Shown: one piece after another, positions 16,168 through 24,098 of the stretch
Position numbering within the stretch: position 1 is the stretch's first letter
Layout of the letters: every line of letters starts with the position of its first letter
NCBI RefSeq assembly: GCF_900091625.1
Contig: NZ_FMIC01000002.1
Span: 496,001 to 560,000 of the forward strand
Length of the DNA stretch: 64,000 nt
Direction of reading: 5' to 3'
Source: Micromonospora peucetia
GTDB lineage: Bacteria; Actinomycetota; Actinomycetes; Mycobacteriales; Micromonosporaceae
The notes under the pieces: generated by a model
The model's input: the letters and a program-made list of their open reading frames with translations, nothing else
Told to the model about the DNA's origin: nothing
Database searches by the model: none
Made by a program: the position numbers and the translations under genes

Positions 16168-17475
16168 ATGAGCGCTGATCCCCTCATCGAGTCCCTTTCG
16201 GCGGCGCTGGACGCCCGCCCGGACGACCTGCCGCTGCGACTGCATCTCGCCGCGCTGCTGCTGGACGCCGGCCGGGCCGGGGAGGCGATCGCGCAGGTCG
16301 GGCAGGCGCTCGCCCGGGATCCGGGCAACGGCCAGGCGCAGGCGCTGATGCAGCGGGCGCTGGGTGGCCCCGTACCCCCGCCGCCGACGCCGCCCCCGGC
16401 GGGCCCGCCGCCCCCGGCAGGCCCGCAGCCGCCGGCGGGCCCGCAGCCGCCGGCACCGGCCGGGCCCGGCAGTCCCGCCGCGACCGCCGGCCAGGATCCG
16501 CTCGCCGCCTACGAGCAGGAACTGGCCGACATCGTGCCGCCGCGTTTCGCCCGCGCCGGCGACGAGCCGGAGCCGGTGGCCGGCCACTCCGACCGGGTGT
16601 ACGACGTGGAGGCCTCCGGCATCCGGCTCGCCGACGTGGGCGGCATGACGGCGGTCAAGGAACGGTTGGAGCTGGCCTTCCTCGGCCCGCTGCGCAACCC
16701 GGAACTGCGCAGGATGTACGGCAAGAGCCTCCGTGGCGGCCTGATGCTCTACGGCCCGCCCGGCTGCGGCAAGACCTTCCTGGCCCGGGCGGTCGCCGGG
16801 GAGATGGGCGCGAAGTTCATCTCGTTGTCCATCGTGGACGTGCTGGACATGTGGATGGGCAACTCGGAGCGCAACCTGCACGAGCTGTTCGAGGCGGCCC
16901 GACGCAACGCGCCCTGCGTGCTCTTCCTCGACGAGGTCGACGCGCTGGGGCACAAGCGCTCCCAGGTCGGCTCCAGTTCGATGCGGACGCTGGGCAACCA
17001 GTTGCTGGCGGAGTTGGACGGGATGGAGGGCAGCAACGAGGGGGTCTTCGTGCTGGCCGCCACGAACACCCCGTGGGACGTCGACCCGGCGTTGCGCCGG
17101 CCGGGGCGGCTCGACCGGGTGGTGCTGGTGCTGCCGCCGGACGCCGAGGCGCGACGGTCCATCCTGGAGTACCACCTGCGGGACCGGCCGATCGCGGGGA
17201 TCGACCTGCGGAAGATCGTCGCGGCGACCGAGGACTACTCGGGCGCCGACCTGGCCCACCTCTGCGAGACGGCCGCCGAGTTCGCGATGGCCGACTCGGT
17301 GCGCACCGGCGAGGTGCGGATGATCGAGCACCGGGACCTGGAGCGGGCGGCGAAGGAGGTCCGGCCGTCGACGAAGCCGTGGATGGCCACGGCCCGCAAC
17401 GTGGCGATGTTCGCCAACGAGGGGGGCGTCTACGACGACCTGGTCGCGTACCTGAAGCGGCGCCGGATGCTGTGA
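16168..17475 (+). CDS. AAA+ ATPase with N-terminal TPR-like region and proline-rich linker
   Basis: 435 residues from the ATG at 16168 (MSADPLIESLSAALDARPDD). The first 60 residues form two helical TPR-like repeats, followed by a Pro/Gly-rich linker (about residues 68-108) made of PPAGP-type repeats. Then comes an AAA+ module: VGGMTAVKERLELAFLGPL, Walker A YGPPGCGKTFL (about 194), Walker B CVLFLDEVDAL (about 253), and RRPGRLDR with the arginine finger. It resembles the katanin/Vps4/FtsH-type AAA class, without a protease domain. Likely a remodelling ATPase; the substrate is unknown. Transcribed alone, with no obvious partner nearby. Confidence 0.88.
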   Translation: MSADPLIESLSAALDARPDDLPLRLHLAALLLDAGRAGEAIAQVGQALARDPGNGQAQALMQRALGGPVPPPPTPPPAGPPPPAGPQPPAGPQPPAPAGPGSPAATAGQDPLAAYEQELADIVPPRFARAGDEPEPVAGHSDRVYDVEASGIRLADVGGMTAVKERLELAFLGPLRNPELRRMYGKSLRGGLMLYGPPGCGKTFLARAVAGEMGAKFISLSIVDVLDMWMGNSERNLHELFEAARRNAPCVLFLDEVDALGHKRSQVGSSSMRTLGNQLLAELDGMEGSNEGVFVLAATNTPWDVDPALRRPGRLDRVVLVLPPDAEARRSILEYHLRDRPIAGIDLRKIVAATEDYSGADLAHLCETAAEFAMADSVRTGEVRMIEHRDLERAAKEVRPSTKPWMATARNVAMFANEGGVYDDLVAYLKRRRML

Positions 17476-17591
17476 CGCCGGACGGCCCGGCGGGGCGCCG
17501 GGCCGCGCCTCCCGCCGGGCCGGGCCGCCTGCCGGGGTGGGCCTTCCACCTGGCGGGGCCGTCTCCGGCGACCGCACCGTTCTCGGCGGCG

Positions 17592-17810
17592 TCAGCCGCG
17601 CGCGTGCCGGCGGCCGATGGCGATCACCTTGACCCGCTGCCGGCCCGCCCGCACCATGCCCAGCGCCATGAAGGCGCCCGCGATCCGGTCGGCCGCCTCC
17701 CGGCTGTTCGCCCCGACCACCTGGCGGCGGCGCTCGGGGCAGTTGCGTTCGTCGCGGCCGACGCTCTCGGCGGGACGGACGTCGGTGAGCACCACCAGGA
17801 AGCGCGTCAT
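17592..17810 (-). CDS. Small hypothetical protein (72 aa)
   Basis: An open frame from the ATG at 17810 encodes MTRFLVVLTDVRPAESVGRD, then a basic C-terminal half with EAADRIAGAFMALGMVRAGR. It has no recognised domain, no membrane segment and no clear ribosome site. Codon use is compatible with real coding (GC-rich third positions). It lies convergent to the AAA+ gene and upstream of the XRE regulator on the other strand. It could be spurious; the regular amphipathic helix and good codon bias argue mildly for a gene. Confidence 0.45.
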   Translation of the reverse strand: MTRFLVVLTDVRPAESVGRDERNCPERRRQVVGANSREAADRIAGAFMALGMVRAGRQRVKVIAIGRRHARG

Positions 17811-18089
17811 CGGTGCCCACCGGCGCGGTCGGCGCGGGCCTGTTGAGCAGTACGCACGTCGAGCCCCTTCCGGCTGGTGGGCCACGGGGCGTGGCACGCA
17901 GCGATCGGGTACGGGGGAGAAACCCGATCGCCGCGCGCCCCATCCCCTCCGGTCACTCACCACCACCGTCGCCACGACAACCGGCAGTGAGGACGCGACA
18001 ACAGACTGACATGTTCACAGCCATGAATGCAACTCTCATCGACGCTCTCTCATCTACACGTTCCCGGAAAGATGTGCGACGATCGATGC

Positions 18090-18935
18090 ATGGCTCCCAA
18101 GACCGCCCGCGCCCGCCGACTGGGCATCGCGCTACGCACCCACCGGGAAGCCGCCGGCCTCACGCTGGAGGCCGCGGCGGACGAGATCAGCAGCACCCGG
18201 AGCACCCTGTCCCGCTACGAGAACGCGCAGACGCTGGTCAGCCCCGCCACCGTGCGCGCCCTGCTCACCCTCTACGGAGTCGGCGCGGACGAGGTCGTCG
18301 CCGCCGTGCAGCTCGCCAAGGACGCCCGCAAGCCCGGCTGGTGGGTGTCCTACTCGCACCTGCTGGACCGGCGAACCATCGACTTCATCGCGCTGGAGGC
18401 CGAGGCGACCGGCATCGCCAACTTCGAACCGTCGGTGGTGCCGGGGCTTTTGCAGACCGCCGACTACATCCGAGGCGTAATGCGGGGCGGCCCGCACACC
18501 CTGCGTGACGACGAGGTGGAGCAGCGGGTCCAGTTCCGACTCGACCGGCAGCAGCGGCTCATCGGCGACCAGCCGCCGATCCTGGACGCCATCATCGACG
18601 AGGGCGCGCTGCTGCGGCCCGTCGGCGACCGGCCGGTGATGGAGACCCAGCTGCAACACCTGGTCAAGATGGGCGAGCTGCCCAACATCACGGTCCAGGT
18701 GATACCGCTCTCCGCCGGCTACCACCGGGGCACCCGGGGCTCGCTGCACATCCTGGAGTTCGCAGACCCCGAGGACCCGATCATCGCCTCGGTGGAGACG
18801 GTAGCCGGGCAGATGGTCCTCGACCGGCCGGGCGACCTGCGCACCTGCACCAAGATCATGGAGCACCTGCGGACCGTCGCGCTCAGCCCGACGGACAGCC
18901 GCGACCTGCTCCTCCAACTCCGGAAGGGACGGTAG
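18090..18935 (+). CDS. XRE-family regulator with DUF5753 domain
   Basis: 281 residues from the ATG at 18090 (MAPKTARARRLGIALRTHRE). The N-terminal helix-turn-helix (about residues 8-65: GLTLEAAADEISSTRSTLSR, YENAQTLVSP) is followed by a DUF5753 sensor region beginning around FIALEAEATGIANFEPSVVP and containing GLLQTADYIRGVM and ITVQVIPLSAGYHRGTRGS. This architecture is expanded in Streptomyces and Micromonospora, where members such as those near bldB/whiJ affect development and antibiotic production. It is followed 4 bases later by a DUF397 gene, its usual partner. The signal and targets are unknown. Confidence 0.92.
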   Translation: MAPKTARARRLGIALRTHREAAGLTLEAAADEISSTRSTLSRYENAQTLVSPATVRALLTLYGVGADEVVAAVQLAKDARKPGWWVSYSHLLDRRTIDFIALEAEATGIANFEPSVVPGLLQTADYIRGVMRGGPHTLRDDEVEQRVQFRLDRQQRLIGDQPPILDAIIDEGALLRPVGDRPVMETQLQHLVKMGELPNITVQVIPLSAGYHRGTRGSLHILEFADPEDPIIASVETVAGQMVLDRPGDLRTCTKIMEHLRTVALSPTDSRDLLLQLRKGR

Positions 18936-18939
18936 GACG

Positions 18940-19140
18940 ATGACACCGACGATCAGCGCGGCGCTGGGTGCGGCGCGGTGGCGCAAGAGCAGCCGCAGCG
19001 GCGACGAGGGGGCGTGCGTGGAGATGGCGGTCATCCCCGACACGGTCGCCGTCCGCGACTCCAAGGACCCGTCCGGCCCCGCGCTGCTCTTCCCGCCGGC
19101 CGCATGGGCCACCTTCGTCGGGGCGCCGCCCGGACACTGA
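18940..19140 (+). CDS. DUF397 small protein, partner of the XRE/DUF5753 regulator
   Basis: 66 residues: ARWRKSSRSGDEGACVEMAV followed by DTVAVRDSKDPSGPALLFPP and AAWATFVGA, the complete DUF397 pattern. These proteins occur beside XRE/DUF5753 regulators; in some characterised Streptomyces pairs the small protein antagonises or tunes the DNA-binding partner, in a toxin/antitoxin-like relation. The 4-base gap from the upstream gene implies a joint transcript. Confidence 0.92.
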   Translation: MTPTISAALGAARWRKSSRSGDEGACVEMAVIPDTVAVRDSKDPSGPALLFPPAAWATFVGAPPGH

Positions 19141-19376
19141 CCCTCCCTCCGGGGCGCCGGCGCGCCCGCTGACCACGTCGTGCCGGCGCCCGTCGGCGAC
19201 GGTCCCACCGTCGGGAGCCGGTGGGGCCGTCGCCCGGCGGGGTCAACCCGCGACCACCGGACGACCCGCACGCAGCGCCTCCAGTGCCGCGATGGCCACC
19301 CCACGGGCGCCGGCCATGCCGACCGCCGGGCTTCCCGCCCGGATCGGCAGCCCGGCCGGCGACGTGACGGCCGGAG

Positions 19377-20168
19377 TCAGCCGGGGCGGCGGGCCGTGAC
19401 GGCGGTGGCGTCCCGGTCGTCGTCCCGGGTCACCGTCGGGTGCAGTCCCACGGCGGTCAGCGCCGCGCGGAGCGCGTCCACCTGCGTCTGTCCCGTTTCC
19501 ACCACCAGGTGCCCGCCCGGGGCCAGCCAGCGCGCCGCGCCCTCGGCGACGCGACGCAGCACCGCCAGCCCGTCCGGCCCGCCGTCGAGGGCCACCGGCG
19601 CCTCGTGCAGCCGTGCTTCCGGCGGCATCAACGCCACGGCCGCCGTCGGCACGTACGGGGCGTTGGCCAGCACCAGGTCCAGCCGGCCCCGCCAGCGCAC
19701 CGGCAGCGGGTCGTACAGGTCGCCCTGGAAGACCGGGACGGCCAGCGGGGCCAGGTTTCGGCGGGCGCAGGCCACGGCGGCGGGGTCCACGTCAGCGGCG
19801 GCCAGCCAGCGCGGCGCGAGCCGGCGGGCCAGCGCCACCGTGGTGGCGCCGGAACCGCAGCACAGGTCCACCACGGCCGCCGCCGGCCCGGTCACCGCGA
19901 CGGCGACGTCGACCAGCAGGGCGGTACGCGCCCGCGGCACGAACACGCCGGGGTCGACGGCGATCCGTTCGCCGCAGAACTCGGCCCAGCCGAGCACATG
20001 TTCCAGCGGCAGCCCGGCGACCCGGCGGTCGACCAGTCCGGCCAGCGTCCCGGCCGAATCGGCGGCGGCGATCAGCAGCTCGGCCTCGTCCTCGGCGTAG
20101 ACGCAGCCGGCGGTGCGTAGCCGGCGCACGAGGGCGGACCGGTCGGGGCGGAAGGAGAAGACGCTCAC
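19377..20168 (-). CDS. HemK/PrmC-related putative glutamine-N5 methyltransferase
   Basis: SAM-dependent methyltransferase related to PrmC, which methylates the GGQ glutamine of release factors. The protein has the PrmC-type helical N-domain, VFVPRARTALLVDVAV, motif I VVDLCCGSGATTVALARRL, and the catalytic loop as LANAPYVPT (about residue 169) instead of the usual NPPY. That variation is characteristic of the actinobacterial PrmC-related family of unknown substrate. I start at the GTG at 20168 (VSVFSFRPDRSALV, 263 residues); a TTG at 20189 would add seven residues. True PrmC is normally next to prfA, which is absent here. Confidence 0.82.
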   Translation of the reverse strand: MSVFSFRPDRSALVRRLRTAGCVYAEDEAELLIAAADSAGTLAGLVDRRVAGLPLEHVLGWAEFCGERIAVDPGVFVPRARTALLVDVAVAVTGPAAAVVDLCCGSGATTVALARRLAPRWLAAADVDPAAVACARRNLAPLAVPVFQGDLYDPLPVRWRGRLDLVLANAPYVPTAAVALMPPEARLHEAPVALDGGPDGLAVLRRVAEGAARWLAPGGHLVVETGQTQVDALRAALTAVGLHPTVTRDDDRDATAVTARRPG

Positions 20169-20226
20169 CGGCGGCGCTCGGCGCAGCAACCGGCGTCACA
20201 CGGTGCGGCAACCGGCGTCGCCCGGC

Positions 20227-21348
20227 TCACCGGCTGGCGTCCAGCGCGGCGGCCACGTCGGCGACCAGGTCGACGGCGTCCTCCAACCCGCAGGAGAGCC
20301 GGACGAAGCCGGGCGGGGTGTCGTCGCCCCACTGGGCCCGCCGGTCGGCGGTGGTGTGCGGGCCGCCGAAGGAGGTCGCCGCGAACACCAGCCGGGCCGC
20401 GTCGAGGAACCGGGCCACCCGATCGGCGTCGCCGAGATCGAAGGCGAGCACCCCGGGGATCCGGCGCATCTGCGCCGACGCCACCAGGTGGGCCGGGTCG
20501 CCGGGCAGCCCCGGCCAGCGCACCCCGGTCACGTCGGCACGCCCCGCGAGCAGCCCCGCGAGGGCCTGAGCGTTCGCGGTCTGCCGGGCCAGCCGCAGGT
20601 CCAGGGTGGCCAGCGACCGGTGCGCGAGCCAGGCGTCGAACGCGCCGGGCACCGCCCCGGTGGCGTTCCGCCAGGCGGTGACCGCGTCCCGCAGCTCGGC
20701 CGAGCGGGTCGCGACGTAGCCGAGCAGCAGGTCGGAGTGCCCGGTCAGGGCCTTGGTTCCGGAGGCCACCACGACGTCGGCGCCCAGGTCGAGCGGACGC
20801 TGCCCGAGCGGCGTGGCCGTGGTGTTGTCGACCGCGACCAGCGCACCGGCGGCATGCGCCCGGGCGGCCAGCGCCGCCACGTCGGCGACGTCCAGGCCGG
20901 GGTTGGCCGGGGTCTCCAGCAGCACCAGGCGTACGCCGTCGAACCCCGGGTGCGGGCCGGCGGTCGGGGCGAGGAGCACCCGGACCCCGATGCCTTCCAG
21001 GGTGTCGGCGGCGAAGGCCCGGACGGAGAAGTATCCGTCCGACGGGAGCACCACGGTGTCCCCCGGCCTCAGCACCGTCAGCAACAGCCCGGTGATCGCG
21101 GCCTGCCCGCTGGCGAAGACCCGGCAGTCGCCCCCCTCCAACTCCCCGACCGCCGCCTCCAGCAGCCGCCGGGTGGGGTTGTCGGACCGGCCGTAGCCGT
21201 CCGGCGCTGCCGCCGGCCCCGCCCACGGATCCAGGTGGTAGGGCGCGGCGAACACCGGCCCGGGCAGGAACGGCTGGCCGGGAACCGGCTCGGGCAGGCC
21301 GGCGCGGACGCAGCGGGTGCCGTCGTGCTGGTCGGCCATGTCGCTCAC
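20227..21348 (-). CDS. Cys/Met-metabolism PLP-dependent enzyme (cystathionine gamma-lyase/synthase type)
   Basis: 373 residues. [20 protein letters not shown] and [14 protein letters not shown] match the trans-sulfuration family; [20 protein letters not shown] precedes the PLP lysine in [13 protein letters not shown] (about residue 198). C-terminal [14 protein letters not shown] and [16 protein letters not shown] complete the fold. Whether it acts as cystathionine gamma-lyase, gamma-synthase or a related lyase is not decidable from the sequence. The GTG start overlaps the gpsA stop (GTGA), so it belongs to the plsC-gpsA operon, a linkage whose metabolic meaning is unclear. Confidence 0.85.
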   Translation of the reverse strand: MSDMADQHDGTRCVRAGLPEPVPGQPFLPGPVFAAPYHLDPWAGPAAAPDGYGRSDNPTRRLLEAAVGELEGGDCRVFASGQAAITGLLLTVLRPGDTVVLPSDGYFSVRAFAADTLEGIGVRVLLAPTAGPHPGFDGVRLVLLETPANPGLDVADVAALAARAHAAGALVAVDNTTATPLGQRPLDLGADVVVASGTKALTGHSDLLLGYVATRSAELRDAVTAWRNATGAVPGAFDAWLAHRSLATLDLRLARQTANAQALAGLLAGRADVTGVRWPGLPGDPAHLVASAQMRRIPGVLAFDLGDADRVARFLDAARLVFAATSFGGPHTTADRRAQWGDDTPPGFVRLSCGLEDAVDLVADVAAALDASR

Positions 21349-22343
21349 TCCGGCTTGGTGGTGCGGCTCATCAGGGTGGTCACGGCCAGCCGGGGGTCCA
21401 TGCCCTCGTGGCAGACCATCTCGACCTGCTCGGTGATCGGCATCTCCACCGAGTGCGCCCGGGCCAGGTCGCGCAGGGCCAGCGCGCTCTTGACGCCCTC
21501 GGCGGTCTGCCGGGTGGCGATACGGGCCTCCTCCAGGGTCGCGCCCCGGCCCAGGTGCTCACCGAAGGTGCGGTTGCGGGCCAGCGGCGACGAGCAGGAG
21601 GCGACCAGGTCACCCATCCCGGCCAGGCCGGCGAAGGTGAGCGGGTCGGCGCCGAGGGCCACCCCGAGCCGGGCCGTCTCGGCCAGCCCCCGGGTGACGA
21701 GCGTGGCCCGGGTGTTGTCGCCGAAGCCCATCGCCACCGCGATGCCGTACGCCAGGGCGATCACGTTCTTCACCGCGCCGCCCAACTCGCAGCCGATCAC
21801 GTCGTCGTTCGTGTACGGGCGGAAGTACGAGGTGGTGATCGAACGCTGCACCAGCGTGGCCCGGTCGGCGTCGGTGCAGGCGACCACGGTCGCGGCAGGC
21901 TGCTCGGCCGCGATCTCCGGGGCCAGGTTGGGACCGGAGACCACCACCACCCGGTCCGCCGCCACCCCGGTGGTCTCCACGATCACTTCGCTCATCCGTC
22001 TGGTGGTGCCGAGCTCGATGCCCTTCATCAGCGACACCAGGGTGGCGTCCGGGTGCAGGTGCGCGGCCCACCCGGCCAGGTTGCCGCGCAGCGTCTGCGA
22101 CGGCACGGCCAGCACCACCACCTCCGCCCCGGTGATCGCCTCGGCGGCGTCCCCGGTCGCCGTGACCCGGGACGGCAGCAGCACGTCCGGCAGGTACTCC
22201 GGGTTGCGCCGCTCGGCGCGGATCGTGTCGGCGACCGCCTGCCGGCGGGCCCAGACGGTGACGTCCCGGCCGGCATCGGCGAGGATCTTGGCGAACGCGG
22301 TGCCCCACGAGCCGGCCCCCAGGACCGCGACGTGCCCGCTCAC
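21345..22343 (-). CDS. gpsA: Glycerol-3-phosphate dehydrogenase (NAD(P)+)
   Basis: Reduces dihydroxyacetone phosphate to sn-glycerol-3-phosphate for phospholipids. The GTG at 22343 gives [20 protein letters not shown] with the NAD(P)-binding GxGxWG at residues 8-14. [46 protein letters not shown] (catalytic lysine) and [19 protein letters not shown] are all present. 332 residues is normal. It overlaps the plsC stop by 4 bases and the PLP-enzyme start by 4 bases, so the three are coupled. plsC and gpsA act in successive steps toward phosphatidic acid. Confidence 0.97.
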   Translation of the reverse strand: MSGHVAVLGAGSWGTAFAKILADAGRDVTVWARRQAVADTIRAERRNPEYLPDVLLPSRVTATGDAAEAITGAEVVVLAVPSQTLRGNLAGWAAHLHPDATLVSLMKGIELGTTRRMSEVIVETTGVAADRVVVVSGPNLAPEIAAEQPAATVVACTDADRATLVQRSITTSYFRPYTNDDVIGCELGGAVKNVIALAYGIAVAMGFGDNTRATLVTRGLAETARLGVALGADPLTFAGLAGMGDLVASCSSPLARNRTFGEHLGRGATLEEARIATRQTAEGVKSALALRDLARAHSVEMPITEQVEMVCHEGMDPRLAVTTLMSRTTKPE

Positions 22344-23062
22344 GCCGCCGCCTCCCCGGCAGGACGGCCCGCTCGTTCCCACAACGGCGGCGGCGTGCCG
22401 CCCCGGATCTCGGTGAGCATGTCACGAAGGCGCAGCATGATGGTGTCGGTCATCTCCTCGAGGACGGCCTTCGTCGGGGTCGCCCCGGCCCACCGGCCCA
22501 GGTCGACGGGCGGCCCGGCGACCACGGTCACCGGGATCCGGGGGCGGGGGTCCAGTCGGGCCCGGCGCGGGTCGAACATCCGCTCCGGCCCCCACATGAC
22601 GACCGGGACCACCGGCGCCCCGGTGGCGAGCGCGAGCCGGGCCGCTCCGGTCTTGCCCTTCATCGGCCACAGGTCCGGCTCGCGGGTGATGGTGCCCTCC
22701 GGGTAGATCACCACCGCGCCGCCCCGGTCGAGCGCGGCGACGAGGTAGTCCAGCGACCGCACCGCGTCCACGGTGTTCCGCTCGACCGGGATCTGCCGGC
22801 ACCGGTGCAGGATCCAGCCGATAACCGGGACCCGGAAGACACTGGCCTTGCCGAGGAACTGCGGCCAGCGGCCGGCGTCGTAGACGAAGTGGGCCGCGAC
22901 GAGCGGGTCGGCGTGCGAGATGTGGTTCGGCACGATGATCACACCGCCGTCGCGGCGCAGGTGCTCCGTGCCGCGCCAGGTGCGCCGGGTCCAGACGGTC
23001 AGCACCGGCTTGACCAGCACCACGGCGAACCATTGCCAGAACCCCAGCCTCCGCCGTGTCAC
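22340..23062 (-). CDS. plsC: 1-acylglycerol-3-phosphate O-acyltransferase (PlsC)
   Basis: Membrane-associated acyltransferase of phosphatidic acid synthesis. From the GTG at 23062, which has an AGGAGG ribosome site 4 bases upstream, the protein is 240 residues. The catalytic NHISHAD motif (HX4D, about residues 47-53), [24 protein letters not shown], and the second-substrate motif [11 protein letters not shown] are all present. The N-terminal [19 protein letters not shown] is hydrophobic and may anchor the enzyme. It directly precedes gpsA with overlap. Confidence 0.95.
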   Translation of the reverse strand: MTRRRLGFWQWFAVVLVKPVLTVWTRRTWRGTEHLRRDGGVIIVPNHISHADPLVAAHFVYDAGRWPQFLGKASVFRVPVIGWILHRCRQIPVERNTVDAVRSLDYLVAALDRGGAVVIYPEGTITREPDLWPMKGKTGAARLALATGAPVVPVVMWGPERMFDPRRARLDPRPRIPVTVVAGPPVDLGRWAGATPTKAVLEEMTDTIMLRLRDMLTEIRGGTPPPLWERAGRPAGEAAA

Positions 23063-23190
23063 CGCGCCTCCTCGTGCCGCCCCGACCCGCACCGGATCCG
23101 CACCCCGGTGATGCCCGCAGCGGAAATCATGCCTGCTCGACCCGGGTCCGGCCAGAGAGGGTACCGCCGTACGGCTGGCAGGATGGCGGT

Positions 23191-23826
23191 GTGAGTCAGC
23201 CGAGGTGGACCGTGGTGGTGCCGGTGAAGCGCCTCGCCGCCGCGAAGAGCCGGCTGCGGGGGGCGCTGCCGGCCGTACCGCACGAGGAGCTGGCGCTGGC
23301 CCTGGCCGCCGACACCGTCGCCGCGGTGCGGGCCTGCCCGGCGGTGGCCGGGGTGCTGGTCGTCACCGACGACGCCCGGGTGGCCGAGACCGCCCGCCGC
23401 GTGGGCGCCCGGACCCTGCCCGACGCCCCCGGCGCCGGCCTGAACGCCGCCTTCCGGCACGGCGCGTCGGCCGCCGGCGGCGGCTGGGTGGCCGGGCTCA
23501 CCGCCGACCTGCCCGCGCTGCGCCCGGCCGAACTGGCGGCGGCGCTGTACGCGGCGCAGGCCCCGCCCCCGGAGGTACGCCGGTACGTCGCCGACGCCCC
23601 CGGCCGGGGCACCGTGCTGCTGGCCGCACCGCCGGGCGTGCCCCTGGACCCCCGCTTCGGGATCGGCTCGGCCGCCGCACACGCCGCGAGCGGGGCGCTC
23701 GCCCTCACCGGATACTGGCCGAGCCTGCGCCGCGACGTCGACACCGCCGACGACCTGGCCGCAGCGGCCCGGCTCGGGCTGGGACCGCGCACCGCCGCGT
23801 TGGCCGCCGCCGGCTGCGCGGCCTGA
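23191..23826 (+). CDS. cofC: Coenzyme F420 guanylyltransferase (CofC/FbiD)
   Basis: Activates phosphoenolpyruvate (actinobacteria) or 2-phospho-L-lactate with GTP for coenzyme F420 synthesis. From the GTG at 23191 the protein reads VSQPRWTVVVPVKRLAAAKS, with the conserved PVK-x-x-x-AKSRL, VTDDARVAE, GLNAAFRHG, LTADLPALRP and RDVDTADDLAAA motifs. 211 residues is typical. Its position between gpsA and ppk matches M. tuberculosis Rv2983 (fbiD). It is divergent from plsC; no other F420 gene is in the window. Confidence 0.94.
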   Translation: MSQPRWTVVVPVKRLAAAKSRLRGALPAVPHEELALALAADTVAAVRACPAVAGVLVVTDDARVAETARRVGARTLPDAPGAGLNAAFRHGASAAGGGWVAGLTADLPALRPAELAAALYAAQAPPPEVRRYVADAPGRGTVLLAAPPGVPLDPRFGIGSAAAHAASGALALTGYWPSLRRDVDTADDLAAAARLGLGPRTAALAAAGCAA

Positions 23827-23847
23827 GCGGCGTGTAGCCTGCGGGAC

Positions 23848-24045
23848 ATGCAGGGCACGGTGGCCACCTACGACGCGGCGACCCGCAGCGGGACGCTGCT
23901 CCTCGACGACGGCACCGAGCTGGCCTTCCCGGCCCGCGCGTTCGACGCCTCCGGGCTGCGGCTACTCCGCCTCGGCCAGCGGTTGCGCGTCGACACCGAT
24001 GCCACCGGCGAGGTGGTCCGGGTGACATTGCCGACGATGGCCTGA
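23848..24045 (+). CDS. Small OB/cold-shock-like protein
   Basis: 65 residues: MQGTVATYDAATRSGTLLLD, then GTELAFPARAFDASGLRLL and RLGQRLRVDTDATGEVVRVT. The G-T-V-x-x-Y/F-D-x-x-T-x-x-G-T pattern and overall beta-rich composition resemble a cold-shock-type OB fold, but the RNP1/RNP2 aromatic motifs of true CspA proteins are not evident, so nucleic-acid binding is not assured. It lies 21 bases after cofC and 53 before ppk on the same strand. Confidence 0.7.
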   Translation: MQGTVATYDAATRSGTLLLDDGTELAFPARAFDASGLRLLRLGQRLRVDTDATGEVVRVTLPTMA

Positions 24046-24098
24046 GCGGTCGGTCGAAGTTCGTTTTGCGTTAACCGCATCCGGGTGATTATGAGCGG

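Noticed and set aside
17811..17975. N-terminal extension of the 72-aa gene to 17975
   Set aside because: Arg/Pro-rich, no ribosome site, overlaps the probable regulator promoter.
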